DNA of 64,000 nt from Polyodon spathula (Eukaryota > Chordata > Actinopteri > Acipenseriformes > Polyodontidae). Below the pieces are notes generated by a model that worked only from the letters and a program-made list of their open reading frames with translations, had not been told where the DNA came from and did not search any database. Positions 12,426 through 24,433 of this stretch are shown piece after piece. Each line of letters begins with the position of its first letter. Position 1 is the stretch's first letter. The stretch covers positions 33,396,446-33,460,445 of the forward strand of contig NC_054536.1 in NCBI RefSeq assembly GCF_017654505.1, read 5' to 3'. The translations under genes and the position numbers were made by a program.

Positions 12426-13560
12426 TAAATTCTACCCATGGAAATCTGCCTGAAAAAAAAAAAAACCATAAACCTCCTGCACACCATCAGTATGTATTCA
12501 TGTAAGTAGAATATTTTAATTAAACATGGTACTGTATTAAATAGTTATTTACGCTGCAACTGGACGTAGCTACATCACTGCTTGAATTAAACCAAAGAGC
12601 CTGAACAGACCACAAATGTTTTTTGAGAAAACTGCATTACTCATGGAATACTGAGGTAAAACTTGTTCTTCATAAAATCAGGATAAAACTATTAGAAAAA
12701 CGTATTTTTTTAATTATGTTTAACATATCCATATTCTAACTGCATTTGAGCTGTCAGGAGCCTTCTTGCCTTTTGCTCGGGCATTACCACACGAATAAGC
12801 CCACTCCTTCGGACTAAAATGCTTAATTTAAATTTCAAATCAGAAATTTAAATTTTAGTCACAGCCTTTATCCATAAATAAAACACAGTTCATGAAACAA
12901 TTCTTGGATCAAATGTTAAAAATGTGAAATCCTGTTCTGCTTCCTCCTATCTCCAGATTATTATCTCTCCCTACACCCCCTCTTGCCCTCGCCGCTCTTC
13001 CACCACCGGCTGAATAGCTGTACCCCACCTGTACCCCATTTACTCACAGAGAACGCATTAATTTATGTGCACAGTATTTGGCTAATTTATATACCATACC
13101 ATGCACGATACATGTATTGTGAGCAATAATTTAATGTGCACAATAATGGCAGAGACTTACCCTTGACCACCTTGAAATCAAAAATCAAATCTTTTGGTCA
13201 GTACCTTATTATGAAGGTGAAATGAGTGATCAACAGACACAGCACTCAGCAGGGGACAGGCAGAGGCAACGTAAAGTGAAACTGCACTGCTTACCTTTTA
13301 ATTGTATGGTATCATTTTGGAATTCTTCTTCAAAACAACCTGCCTCTTTAATATAACACATGTATTCAACATGTGCAGTCTGCATTGTATGAGTGACATT
13401 CCCATTAAGCCAATCACAGCTCACAGAGGTAGTAAAATAGCCAGTCAAACAGCACACAGCACACATCATTTTCATTAGGGTAGCGAAGTGAAGGTTTGTT
13501 TAAACAATTTATTCTACTTTGTGTCAAATTTTAAATCAGTAACAAAAAAGTAGTTGGAGA
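12426..13560. other. noncoding stretch
   Basis: AT-rich DNA in which I recognise nothing. The minus-strand open frame at 13,230-13,475 has no family resemblance. Confidence 0.4.
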
Positions 13561-13564
13561 TTTC

Positions 13565-13885
13565 ATGGAAGCAAAAGGTAGAGGCGGAACACAGAAGATT
13601 CCAAAATTGTTACAAAGATAATTATTTTTTCACTGAATAATCTTGATGACAAGGCAACATGTCTGATTTGTAGTGCAATGGTTGCAGTTATGAAAGATTA
13701 TGCCATACAATGTCACTATGATACGCTGCACAAGGCAAAGCATTTTGAGTTTACTGGAATTTAAAGAAGCTATGGAGTCAGTGAAAGGAAGGGACTTTTT
13801 TCCCTTCAAGAAGCCATGGAAAGTGCAGAATTGCTTTGGAAGAAACTAAGTGGTGGGATTACAACAGAGGTGCACCTTACATGAC
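13565..13885 (+). pseudogene. hAT transposase N-terminal zinc-finger scrap (GTF2IRD2/ZBED5-like)
   Basis: The plus strand reads, with frameshifts, ATCLICSAMVAVMKDYAIQC and then HYDTLHKAKHFEFTG. This gives C-x2-C and H-x4-H spaced as in the BED-like finger of hAT proteins related to GTF2IRD2 and ZBED5 (CLICxxxxAVxKExNxxRHYETKH). A following stretch (LQEAMESAELLWKKLSGGI) is in a plausible position. The catalytic domain is not present nearby. Confidence 0.55.
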
Positions 13886-15340
13886 TGAGCAAAAGCGAAT
13901 TAGTTTGTAGCAGAGTGCAGAAAAAAATAATGAAAGAATTGCAAAGTACCCATTTTCTTACACTGGATTTTTGACTTCATTCAAGATGTGCAAAACAATT
14001 ACCTCCATCTGCATGCACAGTTTCTTTGGGAAATATCTTGACACGATCATTAGCCGAAATATACTTTTCTGGTATTTTACAACCAATGCTGAAAACTAGA
14101 TTTTAGCAACCTAAATCAAAACAATGTAGCACTGACTCTGTCCCATCCCCTACTGTACAGTACAGGTCACAGAAAAGCCAGTACAGATGCACTGATAGAC
14201 TGATTAAAACATTGTTGTCATTTGAACAGTAAACGAGAACATTATCTGCTTTGGAGTATTTTTTTGTAACTGTTATTTGTCTAAGGGTGGTTTTTTTTTT
14301 TTTTTTATATTGTCTAATAATTCATTTTCTGGACAGTTATGATGCGACTACCTCCAATAGATTTAACAAATGTATTGGCAGATGATATAATACATTCTGG
14401 CAAAACTGCATTTATATTCACAACTGAACAGTGACCCATTGACCCATTTTAATTATACAACACTCTTAAGTGTTCCACCAGCACCCTAGTACCATCACAT
14501 TTCCACCATTTTTGGTGGCATTTGTGTATATGTATGTACAATTCCATCTGTCTAGAATGCAATAGTCATGACCAGCTCAACCGTCTGATGTACTTAAGAT
14601 TGATTAAAAACTAGAACTATAACTAAAAAATGATCACTGTGCATTGAACAAGTAGTAAAATAGTATGTGAATGCTTAGCTATCTATCTGTAACACATTGG
14701 GATGCAGCTATTTCTTTTCTCCTTATATAGCTATACAAACCTCCATTACGTTTTGTGATATTCTCTGTACAATACCCCCACAGATGTAATCATTTTGCAT
14801 AACACTTCTATTGCTACCCCATTGTTTCCCTTCATTCATTTTAGACATATTGAACACGACAGTATACCATTCAAATATCTTTTTTTTGTTTTTTTTTTAA
14901 ATGTCCATGGTTGACAATATTATATCATTGTCATGCATTTGTTTCATTGTTGTTTCCACCTGTGTCCCAACACTTCAATCTCCATCAGAATCAGCAACCA
15001 CTTCATTTCACAACCTGGAAGAAAATCAAGTGCAGTATTAATTCTTTTGATAACATCTGATTTCATTTCAGACCTCAATGGGGTCATTCTCTCCTTGACT
15101 TTTCTTTCTTTCATCTGGGAATGTGTACCCTACCTGATGCAGTCTGTGTGAGAGAAATAATGTTTGCTGATCTTCTCTCAATGATCTATTTCACTACGAA
15201 AGCTATTTACTCTCAAGCTCTCTATTGGAATATTGTAAGTACAAATCCTACCTTTGTCTCTGATATAATTAGTGCATCCCCCAGATTCATGATGCTATCT
15301 TTTTTTTTCTTCTCTGAACTAATAATTTTATTTCCATGAG
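13886..15340. other. mostly unassigned; may include decayed retroviral sequence at its right end
   Basis: Nothing is clear in 13,886-14,900. From about 14,930 to 15,340, the minus strand would be downstream of the integrase core at 15,350-15,790, so it may be its eroded continuation. I cannot read a convincing domain there. Confidence 0.3.
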
Positions 15341-15349
15341 TCACCACCA

Positions 15350-15790
15350 GGTAGTGGTATGTAACAAGTATTGCATACCCAGTAGTTTTACACATTCCTT
15401 ATGTACCCTTCCCACAAAGTGTATCCATCTATCACCCTCTACTGATAAAGAATACCCCATCTGCAATATATTTGTTCCCACATTACCCTCGCTGTTGCAC
15501 CAGCTGTGCTATTTTTAATTGGGAACATTTCAATCCAGTTTGAGAAAGTATCGATCGCTACCAATATATATGTGTAGCCCCCTTTTGCTGGAGGAAACGG
15601 CCCTACATATTCAATTTGTAAATTGGTCTATTATCCTTCAGATAAACATTTGAGCTTTCCCTTTTTCTTAACTGGTGAGGAGTTCATTAGTAAACACACC
15701 AAGGATTTGGCATTATAATGCTTTAAATCTTGTCTCATTTCAGGTCACCAAAACATATTATGAACTTGCTCAAAAGGTTGTTGTTTTTTC
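15350..15790 (-). pseudogene. endogenous retrovirus-like integrase fragment
   Basis: On the minus strand the frame contains LQIEYVGPFPPAKGGY, then ILVAIDTFSNWIEMFPI, TARVMWEQI and CRWGI. This is the central catalytic core of retroviral-type integrases: the first catalytic Asp sits in the VAIDTFS block, and the block just before the second Asp follows. The region that should carry the second Asp is disrupted by stops, so the enzyme is dead. Gag, protease, reverse transcriptase and env are not recognisable around it. It directly abuts the LTR-like sequence starting at 15,801. Confidence 0.65.
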
Positions 15791-15800
15791 AAATGCCATG

Positions 15801-16506
15801 TGTGGCAAAGTGGTTTGCAGTGTGCAGGTGTAGTGCTGAAGCAGTGCAGTAGAATAACAACCCAAAACAGTTCCACACTTAATGAAAGCTTTATTTTTGC
15901 TTTAATAAATAATAAGACTGGCAATACACGTCAATGTGTAGCCAAAATTGCCTAGCCAAAACCCCACAGGGATTTTAGTCCCGAAATAATAACAACAATA
16001 ATCCTATGATATTTCTACACAACACGATCACAGGCCAATGTGAGTGCTCTCAGTGTAAATGATGAACAGTAGTGCAGTGCAGTCCTGGTTTGGTGCTGGC
16101 TCAAAAGTGACAGCTCCTGGACATTTAGCCAGCTATAATGACAAGTAACAACAGTTAATATAAAGACAAGATGACGCTCATGGTTATTTTACACTCCTGC
16201 AGTGGCCCTTACATAACCATAACAGAGGAACAGGTTGCTTCATCACCTCCCCTGATATACCCTCAGTCACCCCCTTCGGTAGCGAGTGCAATCGTTTTTC
16301 CTCCAATCTGCGATTGCCACCTCGCCTACTGCTTTAAGGCAATGACTTTTTGTATTGTGATTCCGCTCCCTTTCTGAATGGCCAACTTCCAACTTTCCCT
16401 GGAATGAATTGCCAACCCATCCAGTCCGGGGCACACTGTTCCTGTTATACAACACCCTCACAGATCGGGAAGGAGATTTATGACTTGGATTCACTTACTC
16501 TGTCAC
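15801..16506 (-). mobile_element. LTR-like sequence, family 1
   Basis: The plus-strand text begins TGTGGCAAAGTGGTTTGCAG and ends near CTCTGTCAC. It matches, in opposite orientation, the LTR at 26,481-27,212 at both ends and in patches between. The minus strand is taken as sense because the AATAAA-type signal lies on it near 15,890. The left flank is CCATG and the right flank, allowing one extra base, CCATA; the target duplication is therefore doubtful. Confidence 0.6.
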
Positions 16507-16627
16507 CCCATATTGCCTCGACTCCCCCCCGGTTGTGGACACAAAATAAAATATCAGTCCGCAACCCACTAGGTGGTACCCATAAGTGTACCATATTCCT
16601 TGGAATATAATACTCCCTCAAATTTAA

Positions 16628-18833
16628 CCCTTTGCTGTCCTATGTCCGACATCACAAAAATCCCTTTCCGGTCTAGTCAACATTGCCGAAAACCGTGATC
16701 TAACACAGCATGTGCTGCATTTAAGGTGAAAAAAGCTGAGGTAAGGCATTCCCTAATTGTCTCTGATCAGAAAGAATAGACCATACACAGGATGAGAAAA
16801 GCTGAATTGAACAGATGGAGACTGAGATGCACAGAGTGAGAATGGCGCAGAGAAGACAGAGAAAGTCAAGGCAGCCTGAAGAACTTGCACAGATGATGGA
16901 TGATGCAGAAAGTACAGGCAAAAGCAGTTTTGATGATGATTTTAATCAATCTAGTGATAAGGAAGTAAATATTTCTCTTACTGATGACTCTGAGGAATCT
17001 GAGGAATCTGAGGAAAGTGACCACTAACCAGATGCGCAGCGGGAGGGCGAATGGAGATGCACATCGGTAAGTGCAGATGCTTTCATAAAACTCCCATTTA
17101 CTGTGGTAAATAAGGGATATCAAGGGAGTACTACTTTGAGGACTGCACTGAATGTTGTCAACTTTTTTTCACAAACACTTTGTTTACTGAAGTTGTAAAT
17201 GAAACCAATAGACATGCAAGTGTAAAACTAACAGGACAGCTGTGTCTACATTACCAGAGATGAAGGCATTTTTTGGTGTTCTCTGAATATGAGACTGAAT
17301 GTAAAAACTGACATAAAAGAATACTTCTCAGAGGAATGGGCTGACAGAATGCGGTTTTTCAAAGATGCATTCAAGAGATCACGTTTCTTGCAGATCTTTT
17401 GGATGTTGCACCTTTGCCCTCCCCCCACCCAGGTGCCTCAGGCTGCTTTTGTTAGCAGAGGACAAAAGGTCAGGGATGTGGTCAGCTACAGAGACACAAA
17501 ATACTGTGAGCTATTTATCCCAGGTAGAGACATTTGTATTGATGAGAGCACCTTTGGCTTCAAAGGAAGGATTATCTTCAAGTGCTACAATCCTCAGAAA
17601 CCTACCAAGTGGGCAATGCGTGTGTTTGTTTTAGCTGACTGTGAAACTGGTTATGTCTGTGCTATTGTTCCTTACTTTGGTAACCCAACAACAGACACCA
17701 TGTTGAGACCTGACATGCCATTTTCATCAAGATTTGTTCTTCACCTGTGTGAAACATTGCTGCAGACAACAAATGGACATGGCTTTCATTTGTTTATACA
17801 CAGCTTTTACACAGGTTACGACCTGGCCATGGAACTGCTAAAAATAAAAATCCACCTTACTGGAACAGTAATGGCCAACAGAAGAGGATTGCCAGTACCA
17901 GTGAAGCAAGGGCTCAAACTAAAAAAAAAAAAAACGAGACAGCCTTATTCAGCAAGAACAACAAGGTCATGGTGCTAGGATGGAAGGACAAAAGACTAGT
18001 GCTCATGTTGAGTATCTTCCATGGCAGTGACTGTGAGAAGGTACAGCGCACCATCAAGAGAGGAGCAATTGAAGAGCTGGACAAGCCTTTAATTATCTGC
18101 GATTACACCAACAAGATGGGTGCAGTGGACTGGGTGGATCCCTACTGTCCAGCTATGCTTTCACAAGAAAGTCTCTGAAGTGGTGGAGAAAGATGTCCTT
18201 TTGGCCACTGGAAGTAACAATTGTGAACAGTGCTATCCTGTTCAATTTGATGAAGGTGGAATCAAGACAGCTACAAGTTCACCATAAGACCTTTAGGAAA
18301 AGAAAGACAAAAGGAGGAGGAGAGAGACTGTATGGTTCTTCAAAACCTGTTTTGGGTTACACCCAGGTGACTGTTTTGAAAGATAGCATACCATGGACAC
18401 ATACAGATAATTTCTGTCAGTAGATGCCTTTTCTGTTTGCAAACCTCGCCTGGTGTAAATAGTTATAACATTGATGAAAAACAGTTTTTAGTTCTTTTTT
18501 TTTTTGTAGTTGTAGTAGTAGTTTGTAATTAATTAGTAAAAAGTTTTGTAGCTGTCTGATTATTCTATAGATAATATAATCAAGCAGAAACTCACATTTT
18601 GTGACATTTTGTTATAAAAAAAAACCCCAAAAATGTTTTTTGTTCAAAATTTTGGTACTGTTGTCTTTGTATAGGGTACCCTTTGGACTCACACTGCTTT
18701 GTTACTTGTCTTAAACAAATAAAGTCACTTTATTTCAATTTGAACAGCACGTGATCTGAAATTTTATTTTGTTGACAAAAATTAATTAGACCGGACCAGC
18801 CTGACAGCCTCAGAATAAATGGACTGCAAAGGG
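16628..18833 (+). mobile_element. piggyBac-family transposon, complete ends
   Basis: A TTAA at 16,624-16,627 is followed by CCCTTTGCTGTCC. At the other end GGACTGCAAAGGG is followed by TTAA at 18,834-18,837. The 13-bp terminal inverted repeats differ at one base. A second inverted pair inside (CCGGTCTAGT near 16,669 and its counterpart ATTAGACCGG near 18,784) fits the subterminal repeats known for piggyBac. Total length is about 2.2 kb. Short relatives with the same ends lie at 35,911-36,164 and about 20,470-21,001. Confidence 0.85.
16815..18423 (+). pseudogene. piggyBac transposase, broken
   Basis: The frame from 16,815 opens with METEMHRVRMAQ and an acidic stretch ending SEESEESEESDH, as is common at piggyBac N-termini. 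In-frame stops follow, then an open frame of 229 codons from 17,289. It shows YFSEEWADRMRFFKDAF, FKRSRFLQIFWMLHL and CIDESTFGFKGR, which holds the first catalytic Asp. The second catalytic block, usually xxxDNxYTS, reads LFIHSFYTGYDLA, so that Asp appears replaced by His. After a frameshift near 17,970 the third block reads NKMGAVDWVDP with Asp kept. The C-terminal cysteine-rich finger is not recognisable. An inactive DDD transposase related to PGBD proteins. Confidence 0.85.
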
Positions 18834-18837
18834 TTAA

Positions 18838-19915
18838 ATAAAAATACAAATACAAAAATATATCCACAGGGGCGGGGTGTACCCCATCACAGAGGGCAAT
18901 GCTTTTTACTGTTGGCCACTAGTATGATATTGACCAGTTAAAATTGGAGATTGTGTTTCACATTTCTTTAACTTTTCTGTTTCCTTGGTTTTCAATGTGT
19001 AGGACAAGAAAGTTTTTTTGTAGACAGACTGCATGTGGAATTGGCAGTGTACTGCTCTTGGATCACTACATTACCATTGCTGTGGTGGAATTTTACATTT
19101 TAATGGTTGGAGAATAAAAGTAGTATACCAAAAGGTCAGTTCCTTTTAATGTTTGTAGCTGTCTCGTTCAGGTTGTTGGGCCCACATTGAATGACTTCCC
19201 TTCCTGTGTTTCAGCTCTACTTCCAGCTGTTTATTTTTCATCAGTCACAAGAATCCCCCTATAGACGTTTCTCTTTCTCTGGCATGCACATTGCTGGTTT
19301 GATATCAGGGTCAGTCCCGAAGGAGAAGGTTCGTTCTGCAGTTTAGTTTCCTTTTCCTTCTTTTTTCTTCTTTTATCTTTCCATGGTGGTTACTATTTGA
19401 TGGACTGCAATGAAGTGTATAGTCTTAGAAGCCTTGGTTTTAGATTGTATGATAAAAAAAAAAGACATTGCTTTTGAGCAAGTGAATATTTTAAAAAAGA
19501 TGCATGAAGCGTTTTATTAGCGTGCACTGACTGTCCCAAATAGTTACCTGTTAAAAAAGTTCACACTGTATAGTGGTAACAGTTTTGTCTTGCCCAATGT
19601 GGGCTGTTTATCTGATTTGGGCCACTATTGCATGTCTATCGCTTTCTGGTGGTGTTTTTTTGCAAATGTTTCTGTTTGCCTTTGACATCTGCCTTCCCTT
19701 GTTAATTACTCAATAGCTGCTCACAAATCAAATTTTAGTATGGAATGAAAACTTGATTCTATATAGATCTTTGGTATTGATATGAGTTATTTACTGTGAT
19801 GTCACATCTTTAGTGTGATGTCACATTGTTGCTGGATGGTTCCAAACAAGCAGGCAAGTCTATAGTAAAAGTGATTAGTGTGTAATCTGTAAAATTGTAG
19901 AAGAGATCTTAGAAT

Positions 19916-19918
<3 letters not shown>
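18838..19918. other. noncoding stretch
   Basis: Nothing recognisable. It is AT-rich with no repeat or coding similarity that I can name. Confidence 0.4.
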
Positions 19919-19950
<32 letters not shown>

Positions 19951-19953
19951 ATA

Positions 19954-19988
<35 letters not shown>
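19919..19988. repeat. (AT)n microsatellite
   Basis: About 70 bases of alternating A and T with two interruptions (a C near 19,949 and a TT near 19,961). Confidence 0.95.
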
Positions 19989-20469
19989 GGTATAAGGTAT
20001 AGTGCACTGTAAACAATGAAAGCACCGTATTGTTTGGAACCAGGTAGCAACCATCTCTGAGGGAGTGTCAATGACGAAAGTACTAAAGAGCCATATTCCT
20101 CACCAGGCTATGATCGCCTGAAGATAAGCCACTGGTCAAGTGACAGGGGTCACCTGCATAGGTTTCGTTATGAGTCGATTACTCCGTCATTTTGGTATCG
20201 TTGGAAAGCTTAGAATCTCAATACCCATATATATAGTTCAAAGAGAAAACTACAGCCTCCAGCATACAATAGTACAGTCCTGTGAGACGTGTGAAAGAGG
20301 TGGATGTATTTCAGTGCCTTTAACTCAAAAACTACAAAGCCTAGTCAATCAGATTGGACAGCTTATGAAAGGGCAGGCTTAAGTATTTCCAATGCTGCAT
20401 GTCTTGGTTACCTAGCTAGGTTGCTAGAGAAGCAACAGACCAGAGAGAAGGAGAGAGGCAGGAAAAAAA

Positions 20470-21001
20470 ATAATTCAGTGCTTGTCAGGCATGTCAGGTC
20501 CAATTTATTTTCACAAACGCTGTTATAATACTTTTTTTCAGAGTAAAACAGGTTTAAAAGGCATTGAATCGCAAAAGGACACTCAGTACTGTATCTCCAG
20601 CCAAGCCCCACCCCTTGTTCGCTGTATTTTTCACATACCTCTTTATAGATGTGCATACTAATAAATCCTCTCCTGATCACTCGTTTTATCACCAAACTCC
20701 TCAATAATGCGATCCAAGTCATTATTTTATTCCTATAACATCTCAAAAAGCTCTGCACATGTCCATGATATTCTTTGGGTGCTGAATGCAGAAGCAACTG
20801 TCTCCTTTGTTTATGGCTGTGTTATCTCTATAGTGTATGGGGCTATGAGATACACCCTTTTTTATTTTTCATTCAGCTCCTATCGGTCTTACTCAGCCAT
20901 TGAAAGGTTTTCTCGGCTTTTTCCGGAGAAAAAAACTAGAGACCTGTGCTTTATGTCTTTTTGATGATGCCGGACCTGGTCCGACATCAGACTGGAAAGA
21001 G
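20470..21001 (-). mobile_element. non-autonomous piggyBac-related element, long copy
   Basis: The right end reads GACTGGAAAGAG followed by TTAA at 21,002-21,005. Just inside is CCGGACCTGGTCCGACATC, echoing GTCCGACATCAC inside the left end of the piggyBac at 16.6 kb. The body at 20,535-20,670 and 20,780-20,830 matches, in reverse, the MITE at 35,911-36,164 (for example AGAGTAAAACAGGTTTAAA, CCCCACCCCTTG, CATACCTCTTTATAGA and TCTCCTTTGTTT). Extra sequence lies in between. The left end is truncated near 20,470. Confidence 0.65.
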
Positions 21002-21489
21002 TTAATATAATAAAGGTGTAAGTTGCAAAATTAACGGATTCTTTATGATCCGCACGAATTAATACAAGGATTAACATCAACGCGAAGAATAAAAAATGGG
21101 GTTATAAACAAAAAAAAAAAAAACTCAATGAAGAAAACACAAAATGAATCAGCTCCCACAGGTAGGAAAAGATAAACAATGAGTACTTAAACTCTAAAGC
21201 ATCAGAAAATTAAGAGACTCTAATAAACTACGTAAACCTCGTAAGACAACTAAGATATTTAAACAATTAAACAAGAAAAAAAAATCACATTTCCTTTTTG
21301 AAATGGCCTCCTAAACACAATCAATAAGAACGAGTCAGGAGATCATTTACCCGGAGGGCTTCAAAAATGCACGAGGGAAAAAAGCCTTTAAACAAAAGAT
21401 ACCGAAAGAAAATTCAGCCTCACTCATCGCAGACTAAATGAAAACAGAAGATTTGAAAACAAAAACTAATCTGATTTTCTTCACCAAGA

Positions 21490-22740
21490 ATGTTAATATT
21501 TGAAACTCTGCCCTGTACAACAAATTCAATAATTTCAAAAATAGGAATTGGCAATGGGAGACAACTCACAACATACAAAGACACCGATGCAGGCAGCGTT
21601 AAGTTCATAGCAAAGTTCACCATAATGATTCAGGGTAGCGATAGCATTCTCAAAGTGTCTGAAAAAAGATTTCAAAATTTAAAAGAAGTGCGTGTTAACA
21701 ACACTAATTCTTATAAACGGCAAAGCCAAGACAACAGCGCAGAGGCTCAGCCTTAACAGGTGCCGGACAACGCTCCGCAGGTCAACACAGTCAGACTGTT
21801 CTCAACAGTCACCCAGGATTAAACCCATCAAATAATGCATTTCATCTCTGGAAGTGGAATTCACAGAGTTTAAGGAAAACATTCTGGCCAAACTAACTGA
21901 AAATGATTATATTTCCTCATCAGAGATGAACTGATTAAGATTAAAAACGAAAAAAAGCAGCAATTAACAATTTGAAAACACAAATAAATGACCTGCAAAC
22001 ACAAAATAAGCAGCTAAAAAATGAACTGTCATCTCTTAAACAACAACTAGAGAAAAAACATATATCTGGAATAGGGAAACAGACTGAAAGAGCGAGACAA
22101 GAGCCAGAATCCTACTACTTCACAGGAACCCAGCCAGCAAAACACTAAGACAGAGAGAAACAGTGCAGAGCACCGCCACAGGAGGACAGGAGACAACAGA
22201 GACACAAAGAAACACTGAAAGCCAGCCTGAAGAAGACGGGAACAGCCCCATTTCTACACACCCATCAGCACGCATAGACATGAGTAACAACACACATTGT
22301 TATCATGATTGATTCCAATGAAAAATACCCGATGGAGAAATTCTTGTTCCCAGGTAAATGTGTCACCAAAATCAGGTGCCGCACAACAGAATCCAGTGTA
22401 ACAGTGACTTCTGCTCCCAGAACACATCATTATCCACACTGGCACTAACGACCTGGACTCACACAGGGGAGAAATACATAAGAACCTGAAGAAGAAAGCA
22501 GATATGGCAACTCAGAGATTCCCAGAAGAGACATCCTGCTAAGAGTGATCAGAGACATCAAGAGCAAGACCAGCCGCAGTTGCGCTAACATTCCCCACAT
22601 CTACATGGTCTTTCACCCCACCATCAAAACCACACACTTATACGATGAAGTGACCCTCTACTGCCTGGGGAGTCCGTTCACCAAGAACATCAAAGATGTA
22701 GCCTTCAGCCGACGATTCAGCGAGCGGAGACATATAGGGA
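21490..22740 (+). pseudogene. LINE ORF1: nucleic-acid-binding region, coiled coil and esterase-like domain
   Basis: The first part reads GSVKFIAKFTIMIQGSDSIL followed by FQNLKEV, resembling the TGTxMIQG block of fish LINE ORF1 proteins. A coiled coil follows in broken frames (LEVEFTEFKENILAKLTEN, then LQTQNKQLKNELSSLKQQLE). Next comes a Thr/Gln/Glu-rich linker. The last part has an IDSN(G/E)KY block, KCVTKIRCRTT, then HIIIHTGTNDLDSHRGE, the SGNH-esterase signature region seen in ORF1 of several LINE clades. It ends with YDEVTLYCLGSPFTKNIKDV and SRRFSERR before the insertion at 22,740. Several stops are present. Confidence 0.65.
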
Positions 22741-22850
22741 CCTATTCATAAAAGTACTTGCTGACTGTCATAATAAAAATCGTCCATATTGTTTTTCGTA
22801 AAATCATCTGAGGAAACGGGTGACTGTCGCAAAGCATTTTATGAATAGGT
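22740..22850. mobile_element. short foldback (MITE-like) element
   Basis: A perfect 14-bp inverted repeat, ACCTATTCATAAAA at 22,740-22,753 and TTTTATGAATAGGT at 22,837-22,850, bounds 111 bases. Similarity of the arms continues for about 30 bases (GACTGTCA on both sides). It sits exactly where LINE ORF1 is interrupted. I could not define its target duplication. Confidence 0.65.
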
Positions 22851-24433
22851 ATACAGTCATTCAAGAACGAAAATCCACCTCTTTTTGATGACATCATCAG
22901 CATTATTAATGATCCCTGGATGGTGTTGGTAGGTGTTGTAAAAAGAAAAACGTAATCCACGGACAGTAGCCTACCACCGAAACCCGAGTCTGCAGCTGCC
23001 AGTCACGGGCAGCTTGCAAAATCTGGTTCCGATGCCCCTATCATGTCTGCCAAAAATGTAAAAATTGAGAAAAGAAAAAGTATTTTTTAAATAAATACTT
23101 TATATTTTCATTTTCTTTGGCAACGCTGGTAAACACGTTTCCATACGCACACAAAAGATTTTCATTCTTAAGTGCAGGACCAAATAATAACAGTACTGGA
23201 GTCTTTCAACACTAAGAAATTCCAATCCAAAGATGTTGACCAAACCAAGATCTTTCAGGAACTAAAAATGTTTATGAAACACTTGATGCAGAAAATCGTG
23301 AATTCCAGTTTTATTTCATGTACAACTGACTTACTGGACAGTGATTGGAAATCGCATGTCATGCATACTGATGCTTGCCAGCTTGGGGCCTCTTTTGCCT
23401 TAGATCTTAGAGAAAACCCTGTGCAAGTCATTCATTGTCACTGCTGTCGAACAAGTGCTACAGTTTGCCCGATAATATACAGCAGCTATGACACCTCTGC
23501 TTGTTTTCGCTTGCTTCTATGGCAAAATACGCATTCAATGACATGTGTGCTGCGTTTGAAAACTTCATCATTCCGACAATGATTGGGAAATTTGAAAATG
23601 AATACAGCCAAATATCACAAAGTACTGGTGTTACTTCTACAACTGCAGGGACAGTGCTGGGAACTATGTGGTGCACAAACTTGTTGCCAATGCTGAAACA
23701 GAAAGGATGTTTAGTGCTGTTGTTTTCTGAAATCGGATTCACGAAATGCTCTCAGCCTGCAAACTTTGGAGAATTTATTGCGGGTCTGGTTTGCTCTGCA
23801 GGCCAAAGGAAAATGTTATGATTCGGTTAGATTTGGGGAAGACTTTTTAAGAATGTTCCACGCAGCTAATGTGTATTGAAAAGGAACTGAATGTCTGCAA
23901 CAAGAAAATGAATTTTTTTAAAAATTATTAGTAGTTTTTAACAGCTGAGTGTTACTGACCTATAAAGTTACAAGGCATGTCAGTCACTGAAGTTTATTTT
24001 TGAACTATAAAAAAATGCCTGTAAGAGAATGACTGTTGGGATTTTTTATTTGTTTTTAAACAGCGCAGTCAAGCTTACTGTGTATAAGTTTTGGACAGTT
24101 TGTTTCACTGGGGTTCTTGTGTACCACCTTCTTTTTTCTTCAAGTTGGTTCCTTGTTGCCGGTTGCTTGCAGTTGCAGCAGGTAAGACATTTCCAGTGTT
24201 TCAACTGTTGTTTTGAAATAATGTAAACTAATTTATAGGAATGTTAGTAACAATGATTAGCAATACATGTAGCATATTTAAAATAAATAAATAAATAAAT
24301 AAAGGATATCATATAGTATTTAAGCCTTTACTGTGGGTACTGACATTTGGCTATTTTTTGGCTGTTTAAAAAAATGCGATTTGGCTATTCTGAAATTTGG
24401 TGGGGCGTTGCAAAAAAAAATCTGGCAGCACTG
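22851..24433 (+). mobile_element. hAT element remnant (ZBED-like transposase) inserted in the LINE
   Basis: The right end is CTGGCAGCACTG at 24,422-24,433, a typical hAT terminus when reversed (CAGTGCTGCCAG). LINE ORF1 sequence resumes just after it. Inside, broken frames read TTDLLDSDWKSHVMHTDAC near 23,330, similar to the hAT block with DSDW-x-LxSxVLxT, and later ANAETERMFSAV near 23,690, the hAT C-terminal dimerisation signature, followed by NRIHEML. The left terminus and the 8-bp duplication were not found. Transposase positions are about 23,160-23,850. Confidence 0.6.

Noticed and set aside
20408..20797. Minus-strand open frame of 129 codons
   Set aside because: It lies within a non-autonomous piggyBac relative and resembles no protein family.
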